Positions 1 to 8,219 of a stretch of DNA of 64,000 bases are shown here, one piece after another. The DNA comes from an uncultured Acidobacteriia bacterium. GTDB lineage: Bacteria > Acidobacteriota > Terriglobia > Bryobacterales > Bryobacteraceae. Where the stretch lies: positions 42,398 through 106,397 of the forward strand of contig CAIUOG010000043.1 of NCBI GenBank assembly GCA_903900705.1, in the 5' to 3' direction. The notes beneath the pieces were generated by a model that worked only from the letters and a program-made list of their open reading frames with translations, was not told the DNA's origin and searched no databases. A program made the position numbers and the translations under genes. How positions within the stretch are numbered: position 1 is the stretch's first letter; each line of letters begins with the position of its first letter.

Positions 1-827
1 TGAAGAAGCGCTCCCAGCTGACCGGAGTATTGGCCCGGAGAGCTGCCTCCGCCGGTAGACGTGATCTGGTTTTCAGGAGGAGCCGACAGATTCGCCTGCA
101 AACCGTAGGCCTGATCGCCCAGAACCAGTGGCTGTTGCCCTCCGGTCAACACGTTCACGGTACCGTCGTGGTTTTTTGTGACGGTAATGTCGGTCAGCGT
201 GGAAAGTTGATCAAGAGCAGACCGAAGGCTCGCATCGGTGGCCGGATCTGCGGAAGACTTCCCGCGGAGAGCGACATTGTATTGCCGGATTTGACTCGAC
301 AGGTCATTGATCGAACCAACGGTGGTTTCAATCTGCGAACTGATTGAAGTACTTTGGGAGTCCAACGTCGCCGCCGCACTGCGAAAAGCATTGGCAACTG
401 CCCCCGCAGCTGCGATGGCTGTAGCCTGGAGCGTCGGATCGCCCGGGCTGACGCTCAGTCCGGAGAATGCGGAACTGAAGCTTTGAAAAGCTGCGAGGAT
501 TCCGCTCGCACCTGTAATGTCAAATGCCTGATTGACGGGCGTCAGGCTATTTGCGCTTACCTGGGAGTTTGAGGCCTGCGAAGACGCGGCCTGCACGGCA
601 GCATCAGCGTACGAATTGGAGGACGACTGAATCTGAACTGTATCCGAACCAGATACAGTGTTTCCGTCCGACACGGTAATCGTGTCTGTGATTGGTCGGA
701 TCACCGCGCGAACGGAGGCAAAACCAGGCGTAGCGGAGTTTGAGACGTTGGTCTGGTCGGCACCTAGCGCCGTACTGAAAACCTGAAGAGCGGTGGATGT
801 GGTCGCTAATGCAGAAAGAAGTGACAT
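1..827 (-). CDS. flgK: Flagellar hook-associated protein 1 (FlgK), 3' end cut by window
   Basis: Read on the minus strand from an ATG at 827, an open frame of 275 codons runs off the left edge, so the C-terminus is missing. The N-terminus (MSLLSALATTSTALQVFSTA, then a NVSNSATPGF stretch) has the helical hook/rod-protein signature in which NxxNxxTPG(Y/F) is typical. Around residues 110-150 a region about fluctuating 'FQSFSSAFSGLSVSP' resembles the FlgK FxxFFxAFxxLSxxP block, followed by helix and a VGSINDLSSQIRQYN segment like the FlgK VNxLNxxIAxLN motif. FlgK joins hook to filament. It follows flgM by 4 bases, the usual flgM-flgK order. No strong Shine-Dalgarno is seen, consistent with coupling to flgM. 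Confidence 0.85.
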   Translation of the reverse strand, partial: MSLLSALATTSTALQVFSTALGADQTNVSNSATPGFASVRAVIRPITDTITVSDGNTVSGSDTVQIQSSSNSYADAAVQAASSQASNSQVSANSLTPVNQAFDITGASGILAAFQSFSSAFSGLSVSPGDPTLQATAIAAAGAVANAFRSAAATLDSQSTSISSQIETTVGSINDLSSQIRQYNVALRGKSSADPATDASLRSALDQLSTLTDITVTKNHDGTVNVLTGGQQPLVLGDQAYGLQANLSAPPENQITSTGGGSSPGQYSGQLGALL

Positions 828-831
828 GACT

Positions 832-1101
832 CTAGGCGAGAGACTGCCCAACAACTGCGGAACTGATCACAGCGGACGCCACCTGGTAGGAACCGGAACG
901 AACTGCCTGAGCGAGCTGCTGAATGCGTTCACTCCGGTCCGCAGCAAATTTTCCCAATGCAGCCGACGGTCCCGAAATACCAATACTGTCCGCGGCGATA
1001 GCGCCGGACTGACCGACTCCCCTGTTGGATCCAGAACCTGATGCAGCCACTGATGCGGCGTCGCCAGAGTGCGGAATGGATGATTCAAGCTGCAGTCTCA
1101 T
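832..1101 (-). CDS. flgM: Anti-sigma factor FlgM-like
   Basis: An 89-residue protein whose C-terminal third (about residues 53-85, RSERIQQLAQAVRSGSYQVA and following) matches the FlgM pattern R.eKv..L..av.sGtY.vd...vA..ii. The N-terminal half is Gly/Ser/Ala rich and probably disordered, as in FlgM. FlgM binds FliA-type sigma-28 and is exported after hook completion. A good Shine-Dalgarno (CGGAGG, 6-base spacer) precedes the ATG at 1101. It sits 15 bases after a short sigma factor gene and 4 bases before flgK. The neighbour sigma is not the canonical fliA, which lies 8 kb away, so its true partner is open. Confidence 0.8.
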   Translation of the reverse strand: MRLQLESSIPHSGDAASVAASGSGSNRGVGQSGAIAADSIGISGPSAALGKFAADRSERIQQLAQAVRSGSYQVASAVISSAVVGQSLA

Positions 1102-1116
1102 TGGAATCCTCCGTTG

Positions 1117-1809
1117 CTAAAGGTGCGAAAAGTCCTTTACTCCACGCCTTGCAAGAGCGCGTTTCAGACGGGTCAAAGCGGACTGATGGAGTTGACAGGC
1201 ACGGCTCTCGTTCACACGAAGCTCATCACCAATTTCCCTAAGAGTCATTTCCCGGGAATAACGAAGCCGTATGACGGTCTGGTCTCGGCGAGGTAACTTC
1301 TGGATCTCTTCCCAGATGATCGCGGAACGCTGCTGCCGAAGCAAGGCGCTCTGCGGCGAATTCTCCGAGGCCTTTGAAACAGATGCATCCAGTTCCGGAC
1401 TCTCCTGCGCCGAGGGCCCTGTGGGATTCCCGCCCTTTTCACGTTCCGCGTTGCGGCGGACCATATCCAGCATCTCTCCCCGAATCCGGAATTTCGCGTA
1501 ACATGCCAGCGGAGCGCCAAATCCCTCTTCGAACCTCCCGGCTGCCTTCAGGAGACCCACATTGCCAGCCTGGATGAGATCAGCGATCTCGATCCCGCAC
1601 CCACGGGGTAGCCGTGCATGAAGCCGACCCGCCAGTCCCCGAACCATTCGTCGCATATCATCTGACGATTCATCCGGGGCTGGCGTACGCTCTTCAGCGG
1701 CAAGGGCAGGCGCAGGCAGCTCCGCACCCGCAGACAAAGCAGACTCCGGCGAAGGACCAGATATCGCTTCTCCCCTTCGCCACAGCCACCCGATGATAGA
1801 CTCCGCCAT
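1117..1809 (-). CDS. Short FliA-like RNA polymerase sigma factor lacking region 3
   Basis: A 230-residue sigma-70 family protein. Residues about 52-120 form region 2 (DLIQAGNVGLLKAAGRFEEG, then YAKFRIRGEMLDMVRR, close to FliA/SigB-type region 2). Residues 159-222 form region 4 with a helix-turn-helix (MTLREIGDEL.VNESRACQLHQSALTRLK). Between them is a Ser/Pro/Glu-rich linker of about 38 residues where FliA has region 3. Residues 1-50 are low complexity. It is distinct from the complete FliA at 9533-10288 and sits directly upstream of flgM-flgK. It could be a second flagellar sigma, a stress sigma or a non-promoter-binding decoy. The start is ATG at 1809 with only a GGA-type ribosome site. Confidence 0.75.
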   Translation of the reverse strand: MAESIIGWLWRRGEAISGPSPESALSAGAELPAPALAAEERTPAPDESSDDMRRMVRGLAGRLHARLPRGCGIEIADLIQAGNVGLLKAAGRFEEGFGAPLACYAKFRIRGEMLDMVRRNAEREKGGNPTGPSAQESPELDASVSKASENSPQSALLRQQRSAIIWEEIQKLPRRDQTVIRLRYSREMTLREIGDELRVNESRACQLHQSALTRLKRALARRGVKDFSHL

Positions 1810-1917
1810 ATTCCATATACTGAGTGGCGAAACGAGAACTTTTTCTCAAAGAAATTTCGCGCCGTTCATTGAGCAACGAATTCCGGGAAGGTTCCCCGAC
1901 ACCGTTAAAACCTCTCG

Positions 1918-2451
1918 TTACATGTGCGCGAGGCCGAGAATTGGAATCCGGGAACGCGCGGACACCTGTTCCGATACGGGAGCAAGTGCGATGCGGACCT
2001 CAAAACGTTCTCCTTCCGTCGTGAAGGCCAGTGCGGCCCCTCGCAGTCCGCACGAGTTGCGGAACTGGAAATTGCGTCCATGGATAACTGTGGGAACGCT
2101 GATCGCCATGGGGCCGGTGACCGGCTCCAGGCCGTTCTTAATGTTGCCGATCATCATATTAGTGACCTCCGCAACTACGTCCAGGACCTCATCATCGACC
2201 GCCATCTTTGCCTCTTCCGGAGAAAAGCCGAGCATACGCCCACAGATGACACTGGCGAGCGAAGGCGAACAGCAAAACATCCCTGAACCACCCCAGTCCC
2301 CGGTTATGCCCACGAGGGAGATGAGGCCGTTGTCCGAGGTTCGGCCGTCTGTGGCGAATCCGGCAAACTCCACCTGCATATCGAGCATCATTGAAAATAC
2401 TTCGGAAGTCGCCTCTGTGACGCTCCGCACCAAAACGTCCTGATCTATCAC
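1918..2451 (-). CDS. cheX: CheX-like chemotaxis phosphatase
   Basis: A 177-residue protein with one CheC/CheX helix motif: E95-V-T-N98 with G102 following (DDEVLDVVAEVTNMMIGNIK), where E and N are the CheY-P dephosphorylation residues. The order (an N-terminal helix, a beta region, the catalytic helix, then a sheet-rich tail) fits CheX/DUF3334-type proteins. It would dephosphorylate CheY-P. The start is GTG at 2451, supported by AAAGG with an 8-base spacer. A FliA-type promoter lies just upstream. It is the first gene before the short sigma factor (108 bases downstream). A second CheX-like gene occurs at 3950-4447. Confidence 0.75.
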   Translation of the reverse strand: MIDQDVLVRSVTEATSEVFSMMLDMQVEFAGFATDGRTSDNGLISLVGITGDWGGSGMFCCSPSLASVICGRMLGFSPEEAKMAVDDEVLDVVAEVTNMMIGNIKNGLEPVTGPMAISVPTVIHGRNFQFRNSCGLRGAALAFTTEGERFEVRIALAPVSEQVSARSRIPILGLAHM

Positions 2452-2504
2452 GCGTTTTACCTTTCGTCACGGGTTTTCGGCCCGCACAACCTTTCTCACA
2501 CGAT

Positions 2505-2533
2505 CTATCGGCATTGGTGGACCACACATTTAG
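2505..2533 (-). promoter_or_regulatory. Predicted sigma-28 (FliA) promoter for cheX unit
   Basis: On the minus strand CTAAA (2533-2529) is followed after 16 bases by GCCGATAG (2512-2505). The E. coli FliA consensus is TAAA-N15-GCCGATAA, so 7 of 8 bases of the -10 and all of the TAAA core match, with one extra spacer base. Transcription would start near 2498, about 47 bases before the GTG of cheX. Confidence 0.65.
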
Positions 2534-2579
2534 GGCGGAAGGGGAAAAGCCCGAAGATTCTTTGTAAAAAAAAGCCTAA

Positions 2580-2595
2580 AGGTTTTTGGATTGCA
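2580..2595 (+). promoter_or_regulatory. Possible sigma-54 -24/-12 element before the activator gene
   Basis: AGGTTTTTGGATTGCA has GG and GC separated by exactly 10 bases and a good TTGCA -12 box, but the -24 side beyond GG is poor. A start site would be near 2606, upstream of the ATG at 2615. If real, the activator gene could be autoregulated. The same bases could instead act as ribosome site and TTG start. Confidence 0.3.
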
Positions 2596-2614
2596 GTCGA
2601 TATACATCCAGGAC

Positions 2615-3937
2615 ATGGAACTTATCTGGCTTGCCGCATCCTCATCTCCCCATCAGGAGCTTCCCGCGCGCTGGAACTGCCGGATTATCCCGCATCGGAC
2701 AGCAATGAAGGAGGTATTCGCACCCGATTCAGCAGTTGCGATAATCGTGGAAGTCATCGAGCCGGAAGACTCGGTGAGGGCATTTGACACTCTCCGTTTG
2801 GGTTTGGGAATCCCCATCGTGATATTCCAGCCTCAGGTGACGGTATCTGAGTCGGTACGCTGGGTGAAGGCCGGGGCATCGAACGTGACCGGTCGACCGG
2901 ATGAAATAGACCACTGCCTGGAGGCACTCCGGGAAGAGAATACTCCAGTTGCGGACGGGAAACCGCTGGTTGGCAGCAGCGCCGCTATTCAAAGTCTCGA
3001 AGCGGAGATCCGGCTGGTGGCCGACCGCCAGTGCAGTGTCCTGATCGAAGGCGAAACCGGAACGGGTAAAGAAGTGACCGCTCGTCAAATACATGAATCC
3101 GGTCGCAGGAGCCGTGGGCCCTGGGTTGCCGTGAACTGTGGAGCCATTCCCGAGCAATTGCTGGAGGCAGAATTGTTCGGACACGTTCGTGGAGCCTTCA
3201 CCGGAGCCATCCAGGCCCGGGCCGGCAAGTTTGAAGCCGCAAATCATGGAACGATCTTCCTCGATGAGATCGGCGAAATGCCGGTCGCTGTCCAGGCGAA
3301 ACTGCTTCGTGTCCTGCAGGAACGTGAGGTGGAGAGATTAGGCGGAAACGAGAGAATCAAGCTGGATGTCCGGGTAATAGCAGCCACCAACGCGGACCTC
3401 CGGGAGCGAGTCCAAAACAAACTTTTCCGAGAGGACCTCTACTACCGACTGCATGTATTCCGGATCGAATTGCCGCCCCTACGGGCACGAACAGACGATA
3501 TCCCGTTACTCGCCCGACACTTTGTCGCCAAAGTCTGCGCGCAGGAGCGACTCCCGGCAAAACGGATCGACAGTGGCGCTCTGGACCGGCTCATGGCTTA
3601 CCACTGGCCCGGAAATGTTCGGGAGTTGCAAAATATCATCGAGGCGGCGGTGGTTGTCAGCGGCGATCGCCCGACGATCTTCCCCGGGGACCTGAGAATC
3701 AAGGCCGCGCTCCCGGCGGCGGCAAGCGCTCCGATTGCCCGCGACAGCGATTGGCCCGCTCAGGGAATCGACTACCAAAGCGCCCTTGAGGAATTTGAGC
3801 GTAACCTGCTGACACAGGCACTGGTTCGCGCCCGCGGGAACAAGACCGCCGCTGCAGATCTGCTCGGCTTGAAACGAACCACCCTATCGGCCAAGATGAA
3901 GGTGATCGGTACACGCAGACACCAACTGGTTGCCTGA
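2615..3937 (+). CDS. Sigma-54-dependent flagellar-type transcriptional activator with degenerate receiver
   Basis: About 440 residues, in FlrC/FleR/NtrC-like architecture. Residues 1-105 look like a receiver domain, but the phospho-Asp position reads IIVEV and the conserved Lys-Pro reads GRP, so it is probably not phosphorylated. The central AAA+ domain (about 115-345) has Walker A GETGTGKE (146-153), the sigma-54 contact loop GAFTGA (193-198) and Walker B IFLDE (214-218). A Fis-type helix-turn-helix closes the protein (NKTAAADLLGLKRTTLS). It should activate sigma-54 promoters of flagellar genes such as flgF. An alternative TTG start at 2591 has AAAGG 8 bases upstream. The gene is divergent from cheX and convergent with the next cheX-like gene. 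Confidence 0.85.
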   Translation: MELIWLAASSSPHQELPARWNCRIIPHRTAMKEVFAPDSAVAIIVEVIEPEDSVRAFDTLRLGLGIPIVIFQPQVTVSESVRWVKAGASNVTGRPDEIDHCLEALREENTPVADGKPLVGSSAAIQSLEAEIRLVADRQCSVLIEGETGTGKEVTARQIHESGRRSRGPWVAVNCGAIPEQLLEAELFGHVRGAFTGAIQARAGKFEAANHGTIFLDEIGEMPVAVQAKLLRVLQEREVERLGGNERIKLDVRVIAATNADLRERVQNKLFREDLYYRLHVFRIELPPLRARTDDIPLLARHFVAKVCAQERLPAKRIDSGALDRLMAYHWPGNVRELQNIIEAAVVVSGDRPTIFPGDLRIKAALPAAASAPIARDSDWPAQGIDYQSALEEFERNLLTQALVRARGNKTAAADLLGLKRTTLSAKMKVIGTRRHQLVA

Positions 3938-3949
3938 ATGCCAAAGGGG

Positions 3950-4447
3950 TCAACACCCGTCAATTCTGAGTTGAACCCCAAGATGAGGTGCCGGGGCTGC
4001 GTCCGCCGCGTCCCCGGGAATTCCATCAATCCTGTACCAATGATCAAAAAGATGCCCCTCGGATCCGACCTCTTGGTGCGGAACCGCGAGATCGAACTCT
4101 CCCCGGGGCATCCAGGCCGCGAGAACTGCGCCGCAACTGACATTCGCGAACTCGCAGACTGTATCACGCACCTGTTCTGCTGAGACTACTGCCGGATCCG
4201 AAGGCAGCAACTCCGCCGCGAAGGTCCGGGCAACCGACTCGGCAACCAGAATCCGGAATGCGCCGTTCACAGGTAACGCCCGCGAATTCGCCTGTAATAT
4301 TCCGGAGAACCGTACGACCGCTCCGATGCCGGCGTTGGAGAAACCACGCCCACCGTCAGGATAGACGCCGCAGAAATACATAGACTCCAACACATTGCGC
4401 AGCGCCGGCGTCAACACTGCAGAGGGGACACTGCGGATAATTTTCAT
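3950..4447 (-). CDS. Second CheX-like chemotaxis phosphatase
   Basis: 165 residues. One catalytic helix motif is seen, E99-F-A-N102-V-S-C-G106, fitting the ExxNxxxG pattern of CheC/CheX CheY-P phosphatases. The rest is poorly conserved, with a Cys-containing N-terminal part and an Asp/Ala-rich C-terminal part. It overlaps the preceding cheY by ATGA (4 bases), so the response regulator and its likely phosphatase are translationally coupled. It is the last gene of the long flagellar/chemotaxis series and ends 12 bases from the convergent activator gene. Assignment as phosphatase is inferred from the motif and the coupling. Confidence 0.65.
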   Translation of the reverse strand: MKIIRSVPSAVLTPALRNVLESMYFCGVYPDGGRGFSNAGIGAVVRFSGILQANSRALPVNGAFRILVAESVARTFAAELLPSDPAVVSAEQVRDTVCEFANVSCGAVLAAWMPRGEFDLAVPHQEVGSEGHLFDHWYRIDGIPGDAADAAPAPHLGVQLRIDGC

Positions 4448-4818
4448 GTTTTGTTCTCCAAAATCATCAGCAGGCTGCGCCGAAGCGCCTCCGGCGAAAG
4501 TGGCTTGGTCATATAGGCGATGGCGCCTGCTCCCATCAGGGACTGCGTCTTCCCCGGAGACCGTACAGCGGAGACAACGATCACGGGTGTCTCGGAGAGT
4601 TCCGGGGTATCACGAAGTTTCTCGATGAGCTCTTCCCCGTTCATCTCGGGCATATTCAGGTCAGTGATAATAAGATCCGGGCGGAGACTCCACGCGAGGC
4701 GGACTGCTTCCCTGCCATCACCGGCTTCGTGGATTGATACATCTACGCCGGTCATCCGCAGAGTGCGGGCGACAAAATGCCGCATCACCGGCGAATCATC
4801 AACGAGCAACACTTGCAT
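4444..4818 (-). CDS. cheY: CheY-like single-domain response regulator
   Basis: 124 residues forming one receiver domain: acidic pair D7-D8 in LLVDDSP, phospho-acceptor D53 in DLIITDLNMP, and K105 in YMTKPLS. There is no output domain. The N-terminus (VMRHFVARTLRMTG) is typical of CheY. Its CheY-P form would bind the FliM/FliN switch or another target. Its start lies inside the end of cheD (20-base overlap) and its end overlaps a cheX-like gene by 4 bases, placing it in the cheA-cheR-cheD-cheY-cheX string. A second CheY-like gene exists at 25539-25922, so roles may be divided. Confidence 0.85.
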   Translation of the reverse strand: MQVLLVDDSPVMRHFVARTLRMTGVDVSIHEAGDGREAVRLAWSLRPDLIITDLNMPEMNGEELIEKLRDTPELSETPVIVVSAVRSPGKTQSLMGAGAIAYMTKPLSPEALRRSLLMILENKT

Positions 4819-5368
4819 GGCTTAAATCCCTTCCAGGTAAACTCAAACCCGCGGGCATGAGTACCCGTTCACTTCCCGCACCTTTTCTCAGTACAATCCG
4901 TCCCGTCTCAAGATCAAGTCGCACCGAGCGCGACTCAAAGCCACCTACATCCTCCTGATCGGTCAGGATTCCATGCCGCCAAAACGCCTTCCGGAGCGCC
5001 AGATAGTTTCGCTTTCCGATCTCGAAAAGAGAAGAATCCGCCATCATGGCCGCTCCGCCGACAACGCAGCAGCGCAGGGAATGTTTTGAGCATCCAACTG
5101 CGGCGAGGCGCTGGAAAAGCTCAGGAACTCCGGTATCCATGTAGACAAAAGGGTTCGAGCCGCCCGGTGACCTGTCGATGGAAGAATCCGGCAGCATGGC
5201 GTGCAGCAGGCCTCCGGTTCTGGTCTTCCAGTCGTAGACCACGACCGCAATACACGAGCCCAGGGCAAAGGTGCTGAGCGAAGGAACAGGGTACCTGGCG
5301 ATCCGGCAGTCACCGACGCCGACCACAACCTCACCGCCAGCGGATTCGGAGCTGGAATGCTTTCTCAT
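4799..5368 (-). CDS. cheD: Chemoreceptor glutamine deamidase CheD
   Basis: 189 residues with the CheD catalytic dyad: C39 in TFALGSC and H56 in GGLLHAMLP, plus the GG(A)xxM.. core (VVGGAAMM). CheD deamidates receptor glutamines and in many species docks with CheC. No CheC is seen here, only CheX-like proteins. It overlaps cheR upstream by ATGA and cheY downstream by 20 bases. The C-terminal 25 residues after KGAGSER are probably a flexible tail. Family assignment is firm from the motifs; the substrates are not known. Confidence 0.87.
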   Translation of the reverse strand: MRKHSSSESAGGEVVVGVGDCRIARYPVPSLSTFALGSCIAVVVYDWKTRTGGLLHAMLPDSSIDRSPGGSNPFVYMDTGVPELFQRLAAVGCSKHSLRCCVVGGAAMMADSSLFEIGKRNYLALRKAFWRHGILTDQEDVGGFESRSVRLDLETGRIVLRKGAGSERVLMPAGLSLPGRDLSHASVAR

Positions 5369-6180
5369 ACGATTTTCCTGTAGGTGGCTGGTCTCACATA
5401 CTGGAGCGTTTCGGGAAGGCGGAGAAGCGTTTCTGAGTGGCCGGTAAAGAGGTGTCCGCCCGTTTGCAATTGTGCGACCAGAGCCTCGATCAGTCGATCA
5501 CGTGTGGCCTGTTCGAAGTAGATCATGACGTTCCGGCAGAAAATCACATCGAACTGCCCAACGTGACCAAATGGCTGGAGCAGATTCAGCGATGCGAAAC
5601 TCACACTGGAGCGGACCGCGTCGGAAACTCTTAGAATCCCCTCGCCGGAACCAGGCACGCTCACGAAGTACCGCTCCTTCCAGCCCGGCGGCAGGACTGC
5701 GGCCTTGCCGCTTTCATACTCTGCCTGCGTCGCGGAGCGCAATGCCGCGGAAGAGATATCCGAAGCGTGAATCACACAGTTGCGAATTCCGGATTCCAGA
5801 GCACACATGGCGATTGTGTAGGGTTCTTCACCAGTTGCGCAGGCCGCAGACCAGATTCTGATTCGGTTTGGATGAACTGGAAATATCACGTTGCGAAGAA
5901 ACTGAAAGTGCTCCGGTTCGCGCCAGAACCCGCTATGGTTCGTGGTGAGTGTATCGATGAACTCCGTAAACTGAGCGCCATGCCGATGCTGGGACACCAA
6001 CTGGATGTACTGAGTGAAGGAATCGCAACCATATCGTCTGACGAGCCTTTCCAGCCGCGATGAGACGAGTGCCTTTTTGCCCTCGTGGAGACTGATCCCG
6101 CAGGCGGCTCGGGCGAGTTCCCTGACAGTATCGAAGTCGAGCGGGGTCAGTGGTTTGATCGGTTGGTTCGAAACACTCAT
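5365..6180 (-). CDS. cheR: Chemotaxis protein methyltransferase CheR
   Basis: 271 residues. The N-terminal helical CheR domain (about 12-75) is followed by a SAM-dependent methyltransferase domain: TTNHSGFWREPEHF (usually TTNxTxFFRE), the SAM loop SAACATGEEPYTIAM, and the FDVIFCRNVMIYF motif. It methylates glutamate residues on chemoreceptors. It starts with ATG 4 bases after cheA and overlaps cheD by ATGA. No cheB methylesterase is present in the window, so the counterpart must lie elsewhere. Confidence 0.9.
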   Translation of the reverse strand: MSVSNQPIKPLTPLDFDTVRELARAACGISLHEGKKALVSSRLERLVRRYGCDSFTQYIQLVSQHRHGAQFTEFIDTLTTNHSGFWREPEHFQFLRNVIFPVHPNRIRIWSAACATGEEPYTIAMCALESGIRNCVIHASDISSAALRSATQAEYESGKAAVLPPGWKERYFVSVPGSGEGILRVSDAVRSSVSFASLNLLQPFGHVGQFDVIFCRNVMIYFEQATRDRLIEALVAQLQTGGHLFTGHSETLLRLPETLQYVRPATYRKIV

Positions 6181-6184
6181 AACA

Positions 6185-8173
6185 TCAGTTCCGATACCGC
6201 AGAGAGTTCACATCGACGATTAGTCCGACCCGCCCGTCCCCCAAAATAGCTCCACCTGAAATTGCGGGCACATCCCGAAACGTTGTGCCGAGCGACTTAA
6301 TTACAACTTCCTGCTTTCCGATGAGCTGATCCACGGCGATGCAATACAACTGCTCCCGCCCTTCAACAACCACGAGAACTCCATGAGCGCGGTCGTCCTC
6401 CTTCCGTTCAAATAGCCGTGAAAGCCGGATCAGGGGAAGCAGTTTCTCCCGGAAAAGAACAGCCTCAACCCGGTTCTCGAGGGTGACAAACGTCTCTTCC
6501 TTCGGCGAGAACATCTCGCGAACCGCAAACATCGGAAGGATAAACCGCTCCGTGCCCACCCCCACAACCAGTCCGTCAATGATCGCCAGTGTCAGAGGCA
6601 GCCGGAGCACAAACGTGCAGCCCTTACCAAGGGTCGAACGTATCGCGACACGCCCGCGCAGCTTCTGGATCTGCTTCTTCACCACATCCATGCCGACGCC
6701 CCGACCGGACATATCGGTAACTTTTTCAGCCGTGGAGAAGCCTGCCTCAAAAATCAGCTTGAAAATAGTCTCTTCGTCGGGCATCTCATGCTCACCAACA
6801 AGCCCCTGACGACGGGCCTTAGCAAGAATCCGGGCCGGGTCCATGCCTCTCCCGTCATCCGAGATCTCGATTACGATGTCGCCTGCGTCGTGCGTTGCCT
6901 GCAGGCGAATCGTGCCCTTCTCCGGTTTACCCGCGGCCAGCCTCTCAGCCGGCAACTCCAAACCATGGTCGACCGCATTTCGAATCATGTGAACAACGGG
7001 ATCTGCCAGATCCTCAACGATGCTTCGATCCAGTTCCACATCGTCACCTATGGTTATAAGTTCAATTGCCTTACCTTGCTTTCGCGCCAGGTCACGGGTC
7101 AGGCGGCTCATCTTTCGAAACAAAGTCCCCACTGCGACCATGCGCATCGACATGGAGGTCTTCTGAACTTCCTGCACAACGCGTGCCAATTGAGTCAGGT
7201 TCCGCGAGAGTAGCGGGTCCTCCGATCGTGCTATGGCCGGATCATGCCTGACCACCGACTCCGCAATGACTAACTCTCCCACCATGTCAATGAGGTATTC
7301 GAGCTTGGACGTCTCGATCCGAACGAGACTGTTTTCGACTCCCGCACCTCCGGACGCAGCTAGCGACTCCCTGCGCGGAGAAGGCTCTGCGGAGACCTCA
7401 CGGCCAGCGTCTTCCGACACGGAAACAGCCAAGCCTCCGCCAACGGAAGCCCGGGTTTCCTTCTGGTCAGCGACTGCCCTGCCTGACGATACGTCTTCCA
7501 GGGCAGAGAGCAGCGCAGGATCGCAGGCAGGAATGCTGTTTAATGACTGCGTTCGCGCGAGATCCAGGCAAAGATTCAACGCGTCCGCAGATTTGAGGAT
7601 CAGATCGATTATTGAGTGAGAGAGAACAAGCTTTCCGGAGCGTGCCAGATCGAGCACATTTTCTGTTTCGTGAGCAAGCTCATGAATCGACGTTGCGCCC
7701 AGAAACCCAGCCAATCCCTTGATGGTGTGAAATGAACGGAAGACGCCGTTCAGCGCTTCGGCCTGATCCGGCTCCTGCTCGAGGACCAGCATACCGGCCT
7801 CAACACTCGCAAGATGCTCCCTCGCCTCGACGAGGAACTCCTGGACCAGTTCCGGGTCATTTGCCAATTCATCCGCAGCATCCTCCTGCGCCTGTTTTTC
7901 TTCGAGGGCCCGCTGCAAGGCATGCAAGGCAGAGCGGAAACGGACATCCTCCTCAGCCGAAAGACCCTCTCCCTCCCGAATCCCGACAGAGCATTTCGAT
8001 ACCTCCAACGCCGCTTTGCGTACATCCGTGGGGACTGTCCCTGCGAGACACTGGTTCAGAGTCTCAATGAGGACTTCCATACTCTCCGGCACGCCGGATC
8101 CATCCTGCTGCGATTCTCGGCTTCGCAGAACACGAACGATCTGCTCCGACAGTTGTGCGTCAATTCCGTTCAT
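6185..8173 (-). CDS. cheA: Chemotaxis histidine kinase CheA
   Basis: 662 residues. An unusual N-terminal segment of about 100 residues of helical character precedes the HPt domain, whose phospho-His is H149 in RSFHTIKGLAGFL. A low-complexity linker (about 215-285) stands where P2 (CheY-binding) would be; no clear P2 is seen. The dimerisation domain begins at about 290, then the ATPase domain with HMIRNAVDHG (N box), DDGRGMD and GRGVGMDVV (G boxes), then a CheW-like domain to the end. It phosphorylates CheY. A weak FliA-type promoter lies upstream, so the che genes may have their own internal promoter. Confidence 0.92.
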   Translation of the reverse strand: MNGIDAQLSEQIVRVLRSRESQQDGSGVPESMEVLIETLNQCLAGTVPTDVRKAALEVSKCSVGIREGEGLSAEEDVRFRSALHALQRALEEKQAQEDAADELANDPELVQEFLVEAREHLASVEAGMLVLEQEPDQAEALNGVFRSFHTIKGLAGFLGATSIHELAHETENVLDLARSGKLVLSHSIIDLILKSADALNLCLDLARTQSLNSIPACDPALLSALEDVSSGRAVADQKETRASVGGGLAVSVSEDAGREVSAEPSPRRESLAASGGAGVENSLVRIETSKLEYLIDMVGELVIAESVVRHDPAIARSEDPLLSRNLTQLARVVQEVQKTSMSMRMVAVGTLFRKMSRLTRDLARKQGKAIELITIGDDVELDRSIVEDLADPVVHMIRNAVDHGLELPAERLAAGKPEKGTIRLQATHDAGDIVIEISDDGRGMDPARILAKARRQGLVGEHEMPDEETIFKLIFEAGFSTAEKVTDMSGRGVGMDVVKKQIQKLRGRVAIRSTLGKGCTFVLRLPLTLAIIDGLVVGVGTERFILPMFAVREMFSPKEETFVTLENRVEAVLFREKLLPLIRLSRLFERKEDDRAHGVLVVVEGREQLYCIAVDQLIGKQEVVIKSLGTTFRDVPAISGGAILGDGRVGLIVDVNSLRYRN

Positions 8174-8219
8174 ACGCTCGTTTTGACTCTTCCGCGTTTC
8201 AATTGTGCCGCTGTAGCTT

